Origin: Sulfuriferula multivorans
Lineage (GTDB): Bacteria > Pseudomonadota > Gammaproteobacteria > Burkholderiales > Sulfuriferulaceae
Length of the DNA: 64,000 nucleotides
Assembly: GCF_003851125.1 (NCBI RefSeq)
Contig: NZ_BGOW01000038.1
Location: 1 to 64,000, forward strand
Direction: 5' to 3'
Shown: positions 40,037 through 48,149 of the stretch, piece by piece
How positions within the stretch are numbered: position 1 is the stretch's first letter
Layout: each line of letters begins with the position of its first letter
Position numbers and translations under genes: made by a program
The notes under the pieces: generated by a model
Told to the model about the DNA's origin: nothing
The model's database searches: none
Seen by the model: the letters and a program-made list of their open reading frames with translations, nothing else

Positions 40037-41440
40037 ATGCACTTGTATCAACCATACAATAATGTCAAACGGCTATGCACCGTGTTGTTATCCGCGGCAT
40101 TCTGGCTTGCGTACATTCCAGGTGCGACAGCCCAAACACTGGATTTTGAGCAATGCGTAGCAACCGCACTACGCCAGAACCCGGATTTGTCCGTCAGCCG
40201 CGCCCAGCTCGATCAAGCCTTGGCCGGGCTGCGTCAGGCGCAAGGGAGCCGACTGCCCAAACTCACCGCTTCGATCAACGCCACCCGGACCAACGACGCA
40301 CTCAACGCATTCGGCCTCAAGCTATCGCAGCGCAACGCCACTTTCAATGATTTCGGCGCCAGCCAGTTCACCGGGCCGAACTCGCTGGGCGTTGCACCTG
40401 ACAACCTCAATCATCCCGGCAACGTCAACAATTTCAATACCCGTCTGGAAGTCCAGTTGCCGCTCTACACGGGCGGGTTGATCGAGGGCAACATCGAGCA
40501 AGCTCAAGCCTATATCAAAGCCGCCCGGCAAGGTGACGTGGCGGCACGCCAGCAAGTTATTTTCAACGTATTGCAAGCCTATCAGGGTGTTCACTCTGCG
40601 CGCGCCTTTGTTAAAGTGGCAAAACAGGCTGAGGCAGCGACTGCCTCCCAGGTCAAAAACATTGAAAACCTGGTCAAAGGCGGTGTGGTGGTCAAAAGCG
40701 ATCTATTGTCAGCCCAGGTACACCTCGAAGACGTGCGCATCCAATTGATGCAGGCCAGGAACGCCGAGGCCGCAGCATTGGATCAGCTGCATATTCTGCT
40801 TGGCATACCTTTAGCCGAACCACTCGATGTCGGCGCACCCGTCATGCCGAGCGCCGTAGCGGGGAGCACTGCTGATTTACGTGCCCAGGCACTGGCCGAC
40901 AACCCGAAGCTGAAGGCCATGCGCAACCAACTGGGCGCCTCGCAAGCCGGGGTCAAAATAGCCAAGGCAGGCCTTTACCCACAGGTGGGCCTGATGGCGC
41001 GGCAGGACTGGAATGACAACAAGGTCGGCTTTTCCGCCAGCTCGTATACGCTCGGTGGGCAGCTAAGCTGGACCGTGTTCGACGGTAATGTCACACGCGG
41101 TGCAGTCGATCGCGCCTCGGCCAGCCATGCCGAGCAGCAGGCGCGCCTGTTGCAGGCGGAAAATGGAATAGCCTTGCAGGTCGATGATGCATACCGCAAG
41201 GCAGAAGAAGCTGAATTCCGCCTGACTGCGCGGCAACATGCTGTAGCCAGTGCCGATGCGGCAACCAATCTGGTCAATAAACGCTATGACAACGGCGTGG
41301 CCACCATCACCGAATTACTCGGCGCCCAAACCCAGCAGGACAAAGCCCACGCCGATTTGGTGGCCGCCGAGTATGACCTCGCAGTGCAGCGCGCCAGCCT
41401 CAAGCTGGCTATCGGCAAGCTCGAACCAGACCAGTTATAA
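40037..41440 (+). CDS. TolC-family outer-membrane efflux protein, 467 aa
   Basis: Outer-membrane channel of a tripartite pump. Signal peptide at about 1-32 (ends ATAQTLDF). Two OEP repeats follow, with long coiled helices (VARQQVIFNVLQAYQGVHSARAFVKVAKQAE-like, around 165-200; repeat around 370-440 with NLVNKRYDNGVATITELL). First gene of a same-strand operon with a fusion protein and RND pump, 16 bp apart. Confidence 0.92.
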   Translation: MHLYQPYNNVKRLCTVLLSAAFWLAYIPGATAQTLDFEQCVATALRQNPDLSVSRAQLDQALAGLRQAQGSRLPKLTASINATRTNDALNAFGLKLSQRNATFNDFGASQFTGPNSLGVAPDNLNHPGNVNNFNTRLEVQLPLYTGGLIEGNIEQAQAYIKAARQGDVAARQQVIFNVLQAYQGVHSARAFVKVAKQAEAATASQVKNIENLVKGGVVVKSDLLSAQVHLEDVRIQLMQARNAEAAALDQLHILLGIPLAEPLDVGAPVMPSAVAGSTADLRAQALADNPKLKAMRNQLGASQAGVKIAKAGLYPQVGLMARQDWNDNKVGFSASSYTLGGQLSWTVFDGNVTRGAVDRASASHAEQQARLLQAENGIALQVDDAYRKAEEAEFRLTARQHAVASADAATNLVNKRYDNGVATITELLGAQTQQDKAHADLVAAEYDLAVQRASLKLAIGKLEPDQL

Positions 41441-41456
41441 AACCAGGGAGTTGATC

Positions 41457-42557
41457 GTGAATCATCGAGCCATGAAAGCCATTAAGCCCGCTACTGTTGC
41501 GCTCGCGCTAACGCTTGCTCTGAGCGGATGCGGCGAAAAAGACAAACAACAGCAAACCGCAACGCCGGCGGCTTCGGTCACAGCCCATATTGCCGTCGTG
41601 CAAAAAACCCTATTGCCCGTTATTTCCACCGCTCCCGGCAGCGTCATTGCCGAACAACAAGCCCAGATTGCTTCGCGCCTGATGGGCTTTATCCGGGAAA
41701 TAAACGTGCAGGAAGGGCAAAGCGTCGTCGCAGGCCAGCGTCTGTTCACGGTCGATCCTAGTGATATTCAAGGTCAGGTAAGCCAGGCCAGGGCCGGACT
41801 GGCGCAAGCTGAAGCGGCGCTTGCCGACGCCAAAAACGATTACCAGCGTTTTGGCACCTTATACAAGGAGGAGGCCATTCCCAAACAGCAGTGGGACAAA
41901 ATACGCCTGCAATACCAGGTGGCCCAGCAGCAGGCTGCGGCGGCCCGCGCCGGCCTCGGCACTGCCGCTGCACAAATGCGCTACGCGACGTTGACCGCGC
42001 CGTTCGCCGGCATCATTACGCAGAAGCTGGCCAACGTGGGCGACCTTGCCACCCCCGGCAAGCCGGTACTGATGCTGGAAAACCAGTCCAGGTTGCAGGT
42101 ACAGACCAGCGTCTCGTCCGATGTGTTCGCCCACTTGAAGTTGGGAGACAGCGTCAGCCTGCAGGCAAATGACACCGGTACCGCGATCACCGGCAAGATT
42201 GCGCGCCTGGTGCCTGCCGCTGACCCGGCCACGCGCACCTATCTGGTCAAAATTGATTTGCCCCCGGGCACCCAGCTCAAGAGCGGCATGTATGTACTGG
42301 TCGCCTTTCCCACCGGCCAGCGCGAAGGCGTGCGCGTCCCGCGGTCGGCTGTGCTCGACCGTGCCGGCATCACCGGCGTGTTCGTGGTGGACGCTCAGGG
42401 CATCGCCCATTACCGTATGGTGCGCGTCGGCGATACCAGCGATGGCCAGGTGGAAATCCAGGCCGGCCTGACCCCCGGCGAACGCGTCGTGACCTCAGCC
42501 ACTGCCCAGCTGCAATCCGGCGACAAAATAGTCAACGCGGGGAGCGGCAATGTCTGA
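41457..42557 (+). CDS. Periplasmic membrane-fusion lipoprotein of an RND pump, 366 aa
   Basis: HlyD/AcrA-type adaptor joining inner pump and outer channel. The lipobox LALSGC places the acylated cysteine at C25. Biotinyl-lipoyl halves (AQIASRLMGFIREINVQEGQSV and LTAPFAGIITQKLANVGD) flank an alpha hairpin at about 95-165, then beta-barrel and membrane-proximal domains. The start is GTG 41457, with GGGAG 6 bp upstream; ATG 41472 is an alternative. Overlaps the pump gene by 8 bp. Confidence 0.9.
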   Translation: MNHRAMKAIKPATVALALTLALSGCGEKDKQQQTATPAASVTAHIAVVQKTLLPVISTAPGSVIAEQQAQIASRLMGFIREINVQEGQSVVAGQRLFTVDPSDIQGQVSQARAGLAQAEAALADAKNDYQRFGTLYKEEAIPKQQWDKIRLQYQVAQQQAAAARAGLGTAAAQMRYATLTAPFAGIITQKLANVGDLATPGKPVLMLENQSRLQVQTSVSSDVFAHLKLGDSVSLQANDTGTAITGKIARLVPAADPATRTYLVKIDLPPGTQLKSGMYVLVAFPTGQREGVRVPRSAVLDRAGITGVFVVDAQGIAHYRMVRVGDTSDGQVEIQAGLTPGERVVTSATAQLQSGDKIVNAGSGNV

Positions 42558-45500
42558 TCCGAACCCGGCACCCCTGAACATCGCGGGGAAGATCGCCCGC
42601 ACTTTCCTGGAATCTAAAATTACCGCCATGCTGATGCTGGCGGTGACGCTGGCTGGCGTCATGGCGCTATTCATTACCGCACGCGAATACAATCCGCAAA
42701 TCGTGGTGCCGGCCGCCAACATTATTGTCGCCAAGCCGGGCGCATCGGCCACAGAAATCCAGAACCTGGTGGTGAAGCCGCTGGAAGCGATCATGAACGC
42801 CCAGTCCGGGGTGAAACATACCTTCGGCTATGCCGTCTCCGACTTCGGCGTCGTCACGGTTCAGTTCGACGTTGGCGAAGACCAGGAAAAGAGCCTGGTA
42901 AAGCTCTACAACCAGCTGATGCAGAACCTCGACAGCATCCCGCCGGGCGCCATGCAGCCGATCGTCAAACCCATCAATGTCGATGACGTGCCGATCATGA
43001 CGCTGACACTGAGCTCCACCCAGATGGACGACTATCAGTTGCGCCAGGTGTCCACCCGCGTACTCGAACAACTGCGCAATGTGCCGGGCGTGTCCTTCAC
43101 CCAGCTGGTGGGTGGCGCGCACCGGGCAATCAACGTATGGATCTCCCCGGCCAAACTGGCGGCGGCCGGCCTGAGCCTCGACCAGGTCGACAAAATGCTG
43201 CAGGGCGCCAATGTCTCCGTGCCGATCGGCACCCTGGTGGACGCCAACCGCAACCAGCCGTTGCGCCTGTCCGGCTTTATCGGCAACGCGCGCGAAGTGG
43301 GTGAGATCATCGTCGGTGCGCCCAACGGCAAACCGGTATTTCTGAAGGATGTTGCCACCATCCAGGACGGTGCGGCGGAAACCGATGAACAGACCCGTTT
43401 TGCCTACGGCCCCGCCGCTCATGACCCGGCCTATCGCGGCGAAGCACCGGCGGTCACCATCGCCATCGCCAAGAAGGCCGGCACCAATGCAGTCGTCGTC
43501 GCCGACGCGGTTCTCAAGAAGCTGGATAACCTGAAACGCCAGGCCATCCCCCAGGGCATTCAAGTCGCCGTCACCCGCGACGACGGCGCCAAGGCCAACG
43601 ACGCGGTGAATACCCTGATGGAACATCTGGGCATTGCCATCGGCTCGGTGGTGGTGATTCTGGTGCTGTTCCTGGGCTGGCGAGAAGCCGCCATCGTGAC
43701 CCTCACCGTACCGCTGATCCTGTTTGTGGTGCTGACCGTCGGCCTCATCGCCGGCCAGACCATCAACCGCATCACCCTGTTCGCACTGATACTGTCCCTG
43801 GGTCTGCTGGTGGATGCGGCCATTGTGGTAGTGGAAAACATCCACCGGCACATGCACCACGGCGGCGGCAAGAACTTCAAGGAAGCGCTGGTCACCGCCA
43901 CCAACGAGATCGGCAACCCCACCAATATCGCCACCATCGCGGTCATCCTGGCGTTTATCCCGATGGCTTTCGTCACCGGCATGATGGGGCCGTTCATGCG
44001 CCCCATCCCGTTCAACGTGCCGATCGCAATGATTGCCTCGCTGGTGATCGCCTACATGGTGGTGCCCTGGGCTGCCAACCGCTGGCTCGCCGGCAAGGCC
44101 GCCAAGTCACTCGCTGAGCGGCCCGCACTGGAGGACATGGCCGCCGAACCCCAAGACCGTCTGCACCGCGCCTACGTGGCGGTGCTTACACCGTTTATCA
44201 AACATGCCGGCCGCCGCAACCTGCTGTTCCTGGTGGTGCTGGGCCTGCTGCTGGCAGCGATGCTCCAGCCCGCCTGGCAATTCATCCGCCCCTCCGGTCT
44301 GAACGGTCCGTTGTCTGCATTGGGCGTGGAGCTGAAAATGCTGCCCAACGACAACACCAATACCTTCCTGGTACAGGTAGATACACCGGCTGGCACCACG
44401 CTGGCCGAAACCGACCGGGTAGCACGTGCGGTAGGCGACGTTCTGGCCAAAACAAAATACGTGACCGACTACCAGACTTTCCTCGGCATGACCGCCCCGG
44501 TGGATTTCGCCGCCCTGGTGCGCGGCGATATGCTGAAACGCGGCGACAACATCGCCCAGTTGCGCGTCAACCTCACCAGCAAACATGAGCGCTCCGTGTC
44601 GTCACACGAAATCGTCAATAATTTCAATGTGGCACTGGCGCCAGTACGCAAGGCTTTCCCGCAGGCCAAGCTGAAACTCTACGAGACCCCGCCCGGACCG
44701 CCGGTGCAGTCGCAGATCCTGGCAGAACTGTATGGCCCGGACTACAACAAGCTGCGCGCCGCGGCGGCAGACGTGGATAAGGATTTCAGCAAGATCTACG
44801 GCATCGTCAACGTGGATGATTCGGTGACCACCACCGTGGATGCATTCCATGTGAAAGTGGACCGCGAAAAAGCCGCGCTCTCGGGTGTGGCCGTAGGACA
44901 GGTGGGCAAGCTGCTGCATGACTATGTATCGGGGTTTTCCATCGGCACCGTGCACGTGGATGATGCGCGCGAACCGGTGGACATTACCGTGCGCCTGCCG
45001 CGCAGCGAACGCCAGACGCCGGAGCAGATACTGTCCATCCGCATCACCAGCATGTCCGGCCAGCAAATACCGCTGTCTGCCATCGCCACCGTGGAGCGCG
45101 CCACCCAGGACAAGCCGATCTATGACCGCGATCAGCATCCCGTGGTCATGGTTGGCGGCGAATTGCTGAAATCCAGTCCGGTATATGCCGTATTGGCGCT
45201 GGACAAGATGATCGACGGCAAACTCCTGCCGTCAGGGGTGACATTCAAGACCGGCAACCTCGGCTTCGTCGAAGCTCAGCCCAATGACGTGATGAGCTAT
45301 CACCTGCTATGGGGCGGCGAGATGCGCCTCACCCTCGACGTGTTCCGCGACCTCGGTTCCGCCTTCATCGTGGCGCTGGTATTCATCTATCTGATGCTGG
45401 TGGGCTACTACAAGTCGTTCATGATGCCGCTGATCGTGATGGGTGCGATTCCGCTTACCTTGGTGGGCGTATTCCCCGGCCACTGGATCACCCAGCAGGC

Positions 45501-45843
45501 CTTCACCGCCACCTCGATGATCGGCGTGATCGCGCTGGCCGGCGTGGTGGTGCGTAACTCGCTGCTGCTGATCGACTTCATCATCGATTACCGGGCACGC
45601 GGCTATGGCCTCGAAGAGGCAGTGATCGAAGCTGGCGCGGTACGCTTCCGCCCTATCATGCTGACCGCACTCGCCATCATCCTGGGTTCGGCCATCATGG
45701 TCACCGATCCGGTATTCGGGGGCTTGGCGGTGTCATTGATTTTCGGTACCTTTGCTTCTACAGTACTGACGCTGATCGTGATTCCGCTAATGTATTATTT
45801 ATGGGAGCGCCGTCTGCTGGCGCGCCAAAACAGAACCATTTAA
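42550..45843 (+). CDS. RND-superfamily efflux pump permease, 1097 aa
   Basis: Proton-driven trimeric inner-membrane pump of the AcrB/MMPL type, slightly longer than AcrB. TM1 starts near 20, followed by the periplasmic porter loop, TM2-6 (about 355-545), a second loop and TM7-12 (from about 560). In the TM4 proton relay, the AcrB pattern VDDAIVVVEN reads VDAAIVVVEN, leaving one aspartate. It resembles neither CzcA metal pumps (no DFGxxVDGA) nor classical AcrB closely, so the substrate is open. Context suggests a sulfur-related or thiol-reactive compound. Confidence 0.9.
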   Translation: MSDPNPAPLNIAGKIARTFLESKITAMLMLAVTLAGVMALFITAREYNPQIVVPAANIIVAKPGASATEIQNLVVKPLEAIMNAQSGVKHTFGYAVSDFGVVTVQFDVGEDQEKSLVKLYNQLMQNLDSIPPGAMQPIVKPINVDDVPIMTLTLSSTQMDDYQLRQVSTRVLEQLRNVPGVSFTQLVGGAHRAINVWISPAKLAAAGLSLDQVDKMLQGANVSVPIGTLVDANRNQPLRLSGFIGNAREVGEIIVGAPNGKPVFLKDVATIQDGAAETDEQTRFAYGPAAHDPAYRGEAPAVTIAIAKKAGTNAVVVADAVLKKLDNLKRQAIPQGIQVAVTRDDGAKANDAVNTLMEHLGIAIGSVVVILVLFLGWREAAIVTLTVPLILFVVLTVGLIAGQTINRITLFALILSLGLLVDAAIVVVENIHRHMHHGGGKNFKEALVTATNEIGNPTNIATIAVILAFIPMAFVTGMMGPFMRPIPFNVPIAMIASLVIAYMVVPWAANRWLAGKAAKSLAERPALEDMAAEPQDRLHRAYVAVLTPFIKHAGRRNLLFLVVLGLLLAAMLQPAWQFIRPSGLNGPLSALGVELKMLPNDNTNTFLVQVDTPAGTTLAETDRVARAVGDVLAKTKYVTDYQTFLGMTAPVDFAALVRGDMLKRGDNIAQLRVNLTSKHERSVSSHEIVNNFNVALAPVRKAFPQAKLKLYETPPGPPVQSQILAELYGPDYNKLRAAAADVDKDFSKIYGIVNVDDSVTTTVDAFHVKVDREKAALSGVAVGQVGKLLHDYVSGFSIGTVHVDDAREPVDITVRLPRSERQTPEQILSIRITSMSGQQIPLSAIATVERATQDKPIYDRDQHPVVMVGGELLKSSPVYAVLALDKMIDGKLLPSGVTFKTGNLGFVEAQPNDVMSYHLLWGGEMRLTLDVFRDLGSAFIVALVFIYLMLVGYYKSFMMPLIVMGAIPLTLVGVFPGHWITQQAFTATSMIGVIALAGVVVRNSLLLIDFIIDYRARGYGLEEAVIEAGAVRFRPIMLTALAIILGSAIMVTDPVFGGLAVSLIFGTFASTVLTLIVIPLMYYLWERRLLARQNRTI

Positions 45844-45863
45844 CCCAACCGAAGGAAAATAGC

Positions 45864-46082
45864 ATGACTGTAGAACGCACTGTACGTATTATCGCCGGCC
45901 TGTTCATCATGATCTCCCTGTTGCTGGCACATCTGGCCGGCACCGTCGACATGAGCCATATCAGCTGGCTGTGGCTGACCGCCTTTGTAGGCTTCAACCT
46001 GTTCCAGAGCGGCATAACACGGTTTTGCCCGATGGACATCATGCTCAAAAAAGCCGGCGTCAAAACAGGTTGCGGTCTTTAA
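45864..46082 (+). CDS. DUF2892 small membrane protein, 72 aa
   Basis: Two hydrophobic helices (about 8-27 and 34-50) and two cysteines, C55 in RFCPMDIML and C70 in TGCGL. DUF2892 is the membrane domain fused to the rhodanese in YgaP and often encoded beside sulfide and persulfide genes. Here it is a separate gene 15 bp before a rhodanese. GAAGGA precedes the ATG. I infer a partner for the membrane-anchored rhodanese next door. Confidence 0.85.
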   Translation: MTVERTVRIIAGLFIMISLLLAHLAGTVDMSHISWLWLTAFVGFNLFQSGITRFCPMDIMLKKAGVKTGCGL

Positions 46083-46097
46083 TCCCGGGAGCCTATT

Positions 46098-46508
46098 TTG
46101 GAATTTCTTCAACAAAACATCTGGCTGGTTCTGCTGGCTGCGTTTTCCGGCATCATGCTGATTCTGCCCATCATACGCGGCAAACTGAGTGGCGCACTCA
46201 GCGCCGATACCACCCAGGCAGTGCAGCTCATCAATCATCAGGATGCAATGATTCTGGACGTGCGCGAAGCCAACGAGTTCGCCGCCGGGCACATTGCGAA
46301 TGCGCGCCATATCCCGCTTGGTCAACTGGCTGCCGGTCTCAAACCTCTGGAAAAACACAAAGACAAGACCATCGTGGTGAACTGCCGAAGCGGCTCGCGT
46401 TCTGCCATGGCCTGCGGCGTCCTGCGCAAAAATGGTTTTACCCAAGTCTATAACCTTAAAGGCGGCATCATGGCTTGGGAACAAGCCGGTTTGCCGACGG
46501 TGAAATAG
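46098..46508 (+). CDS. Membrane-anchored rhodanese, 136 aa
   Basis: Single-domain sulfurtransferase. An N-terminal hydrophobic anchor (about 8-27) precedes a rhodanese domain (about 40-134) with LDVREANEFAAGHI and the active-site loop CRSGSR starting at C96, which would carry a persulfide. The start is TTG with GGGAG upstream; no ATG fits. It follows DUF2892 and precedes glutaredoxin by 1 bp, implying one transcript. Confidence 0.92.
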   Translation: MEFLQQNIWLVLLAAFSGIMLILPIIRGKLSGALSADTTQAVQLINHQDAMILDVREANEFAAGHIANARHIPLGQLAAGLKPLEKHKDKTIVVNCRSGSRSAMACGVLRKNGFTQVYNLKGGIMAWEQAGLPTVK

Positions 46509-46509
46509 C

Positions 46510-46764
46510 ATGTCCACAGTCACCATGTATTGCACCGCGGTATGTCCCTACTGCGTCATGGCCGAACGCCTGTTACAGGGCAAGGGGGTCAGCGTGGAAA
46601 AAATCCGCGTCGACCTCGACCCTAACCGCCGCGCGGAAATGATGACGCGCACCGGCCGTCGTACCGTACCGCAAATTTATGTGGGCGATACGCACGTTGG
46701 CGGTTTCGACGACCTCTCCGCATTGGACCGTGCCGGCAAACTGGACCTTCTGCTGAAAAGCTGA
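46510..46764 (+). CDS. grxC: Glutaredoxin 3, 84 aa
   Basis: Dithiol glutaredoxin. CPYC active site at residues 12-15, RTVPQIYVGDTHVGGFDDL with the cis-Pro TVP motif and GG. The length equals that of E. coli GrxC. One bp behind the rhodanese, so it is probably used to reduce its persulfide or mixed disulfides with glutathione. Confidence 0.94.
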   Translation: MSTVTMYCTAVCPYCVMAERLLQGKGVSVEKIRVDLDPNRRAEMMTRTGRRTVPQIYVGDTHVGGFDDLSALDRAGKLDLLLKS

Positions 46765-46830
46765 ACGCCCGGCTTGAAAAACGCCTGAAATGCCGCACCT
46801 ACCGGATATATTTTACCCGAGGTGCTTAAT

Positions 46831-47253
46831 ATGAATCTGGTCTGCCCGTCCTGTCAGGCGGTTAACCGTATCCCCGCCGAACGCGTCAATCAGGCACCCA
46901 AATGCGGCAAGTGCGGCGCACCGCTGCACTCCGGGTTGCCGCTCGATCTGACAACCAGCAACTTCGACCGCTTCATCACCCGCAACGATTTGCCAGTGCT
47001 GGTGGATTTCTGGGCAAGCTGGTGCGGTCCCTGCAAAATGATGGCGCCGGTGTTCAAACAAACCGCTACCGAACTGGCCAGTCAGGTGCGCTTTGCCAAG
47101 GTCGAGACGGAAGCTGAACAGGCGCTGGCTGCACGCTACAATATCCGCAGCATCCCCACCCTGATTTTGTTCAAAAACGGCACCGAGGCGGCGCGCATGT
47201 CGGGTGCTCTGGATGCCAACGGACTCAAGCGCTGGCTGGCACAACAGGTGTAA
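46831..47253 (+). CDS. trxC: Thioredoxin 2 (TrxC type) with N-terminal zinc finger, 140 aa
   Basis: Redox protein with a zinc-binding N-terminus (C5, C8, C25, C28: CPSC...CGKC) and a thioredoxin domain with WASWCGPCK (active site C65 and C68). The architecture is that of E. coli TrxC, an oxidative-stress thioredoxin. The ATG at 46831 is preceded by CGAGG. Last gene of the efflux and thiol cluster, ending 14 bp from the MITE-like element. Confidence 0.93.
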   Translation: MNLVCPSCQAVNRIPAERVNQAPKCGKCGAPLHSGLPLDLTTSNFDRFITRNDLPVLVDFWASWCGPCKMMAPVFKQTATELASQVRFAKVETEAEQALAARYNIRSIPTLILFKNGTEAARMSGALDANGLKRWLAQQV

Positions 47254-47306
47254 GTATCGGAGCGTGGCTAGTGTACTGTTTCACACTAAACGGCACTTAC
47301 AGCGTT

Positions 47307-47395
47307 CCCCTGATGGGTCAGCTGCAAGACGCGTTTGCGCAGCCATAGCTGTTCTATGGCAAGTAAACGCAACGCCGCAGATGACCCATCAGGGG
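47307..47395. repeat. Internal hairpin A of the MITE-like element
   Basis: Perfect 14-bp outer arms (CCCCTGATGGGTCA and its complement). Inside, GCCATAG (47342-47348) pairs with CTATGGC (47354-47360) around CTGTT, giving a nested stem-loop. Confidence 0.75.
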
Positions 47396-47407
47396 CGCGC
47401 CCGCAGG

Positions 47408-47504
47408 GAGCCACCAAAAAACGCCCTGCCCGCGTTGCGGCGCTTGACAAGGGAATGGCCATTGCCTGCGCGCCGCGCCTTGTCAGGGCGTTTTTGGGTG
47501 GCTC
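47408..47504. repeat. Internal hairpin B of the MITE-like element
   Basis: 21-bp arms with one mismatch: the left arm contains GCCACCAAAAAACGCCCTG and the right arm CAGGGCGTTTTTGGGTGGC. The centre includes the palindrome AATGGCCATT. In RNA, the right arm with its TTTTT could act as a transcription terminator. Confidence 0.75.
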
Positions 47505-47534
47505 TGTAAGAGCCGTTTAGTGTGAAACAGTACA

Positions 47535-48149
47535 CTAGTAAGCGACGACCTGCGGATCCAGGCTACGCCACAAATACCAGGTCGCCACAGAACGCCACGG
47601 TCGCCAGGTTTCGGCCAGGCTGCGCATTTTGATTTTGCTGATCGGTGCGCCATTCTGATAATGCGCGGCCATGGCTTTTTGCAGGCCGATGTCATCGAGC
47701 GGCAGTACATCCGGACGTAACAGATAGAACATCAGGAACATTTCCGCCGTCCAGCGGCCTATCCCCCGTACCCGGCACAATTCGACAATCACCGCCTCGT
47801 CGTCCATATCCTGCCACAAGCCGGGATGCAGTGAGCCGTCGACAAATTTGGCCGCGAGATCGCGCAGGTATTCAACTTTCCGCAGTGAAAACCCGCAGGT
47901 GCGCAAAACCTCAGGCGCAGTATTGGCAATGGCTTCCGGCGTGACCTCAACACAAGCCAGCAAACGCTGCCACACCGCCTCGGAGGCTTTCACCGAAATC
48001 TGCTGCCCGGCAATGGAGCGCGCCAGCGTAGAGAACGCGTCACCCCGACTGCGCAGGCTGATTTCCGGATAGCGCGCGATCAGCGACTTCAATATGGCAT
48101 CGGCTGCGGACAGCTCCAGGGTGGCCTGCTGCCAATACTGGGGATGCAT
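47535..48149 (-). CDS. alkA: DNA-3-methyladenine glycosylase II, 204 aa
   Basis: HhH-GPD base-excision glycosylase removing alkylated purines. The helix-hairpin-helix VRGIGRWTAEMFLMFYL is followed by the catalytic Asp in LPLDDIGL. It lacks the iron-sulfur cluster of EndoIII and the N-terminal Ada-like extension of E. coli AlkA. The TAG stop codon lies within the CTAG at the end of the MITE-like element, so insertion may have altered the last residues. Overlaps the ptsI stop region by 1 bp. Confidence 0.9.
   Translation of the reverse strand: MHPQYWQQATLELSAADAILKSLIARYPEISLRSRGDAFSTLARSIAGQQISVKASEAVWQRLLACVEVTPEAIANTAPEVLRTCGFSLRKVEYLRDLAAKFVDGSLHPGLWQDMDDEAVIVELCRVRGIGRWTAEMFLMFYLLRPDVLPLDDIGLQKAMAAHYQNGAPISKIKMRSLAETWRPWRSVATWYLWRSLDPQVVAY

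Larger units (their letters stand above)
47268..47538. mobile_element. 271-bp MITE-like non-autonomous element
   Basis: The ends are perfect 27-bp inverted repeats (47268-47294 and 47512-47538, outer sequence CTAGTGTACTGTTTCACAC and its complement); allowing one mismatch the similarity continues through CTTACAG to 35 bp. The outermost CTAG on each side may be a 4-bp target duplication, leaving a 263-bp element starting TGTAC and ending GTACA, a style seen in IS481-like elements (inference). No open frame of substance. Inside are two large hairpins: CCCCTGATGGGTCA (47307-47320) with 47382-47395, and 47408-47428 with 47484-47504 (one mismatch). Confidence 0.8.

Noticed and set aside
42667-43860. 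397-codon open frame antisense to the RND pump gene
   Set aside because: Shadow frame of a GC-biased gene: His/Gly/Val-rich with no domain, while the sense frame is a clear RND permease.
42550-45843. Heavy-metal (CzcA-type) export as the function of the RND pump
   Set aside because: The metal-pump TM4 signature DFGxxVDGA is absent, and the regulator lacks the ArsR metal-binding box.
47335-47520. 61-codon open frame within the MITE-like element
   Set aside because: It consists of the inverted-repeat arms in translation, with no family and no ribosome-binding site.
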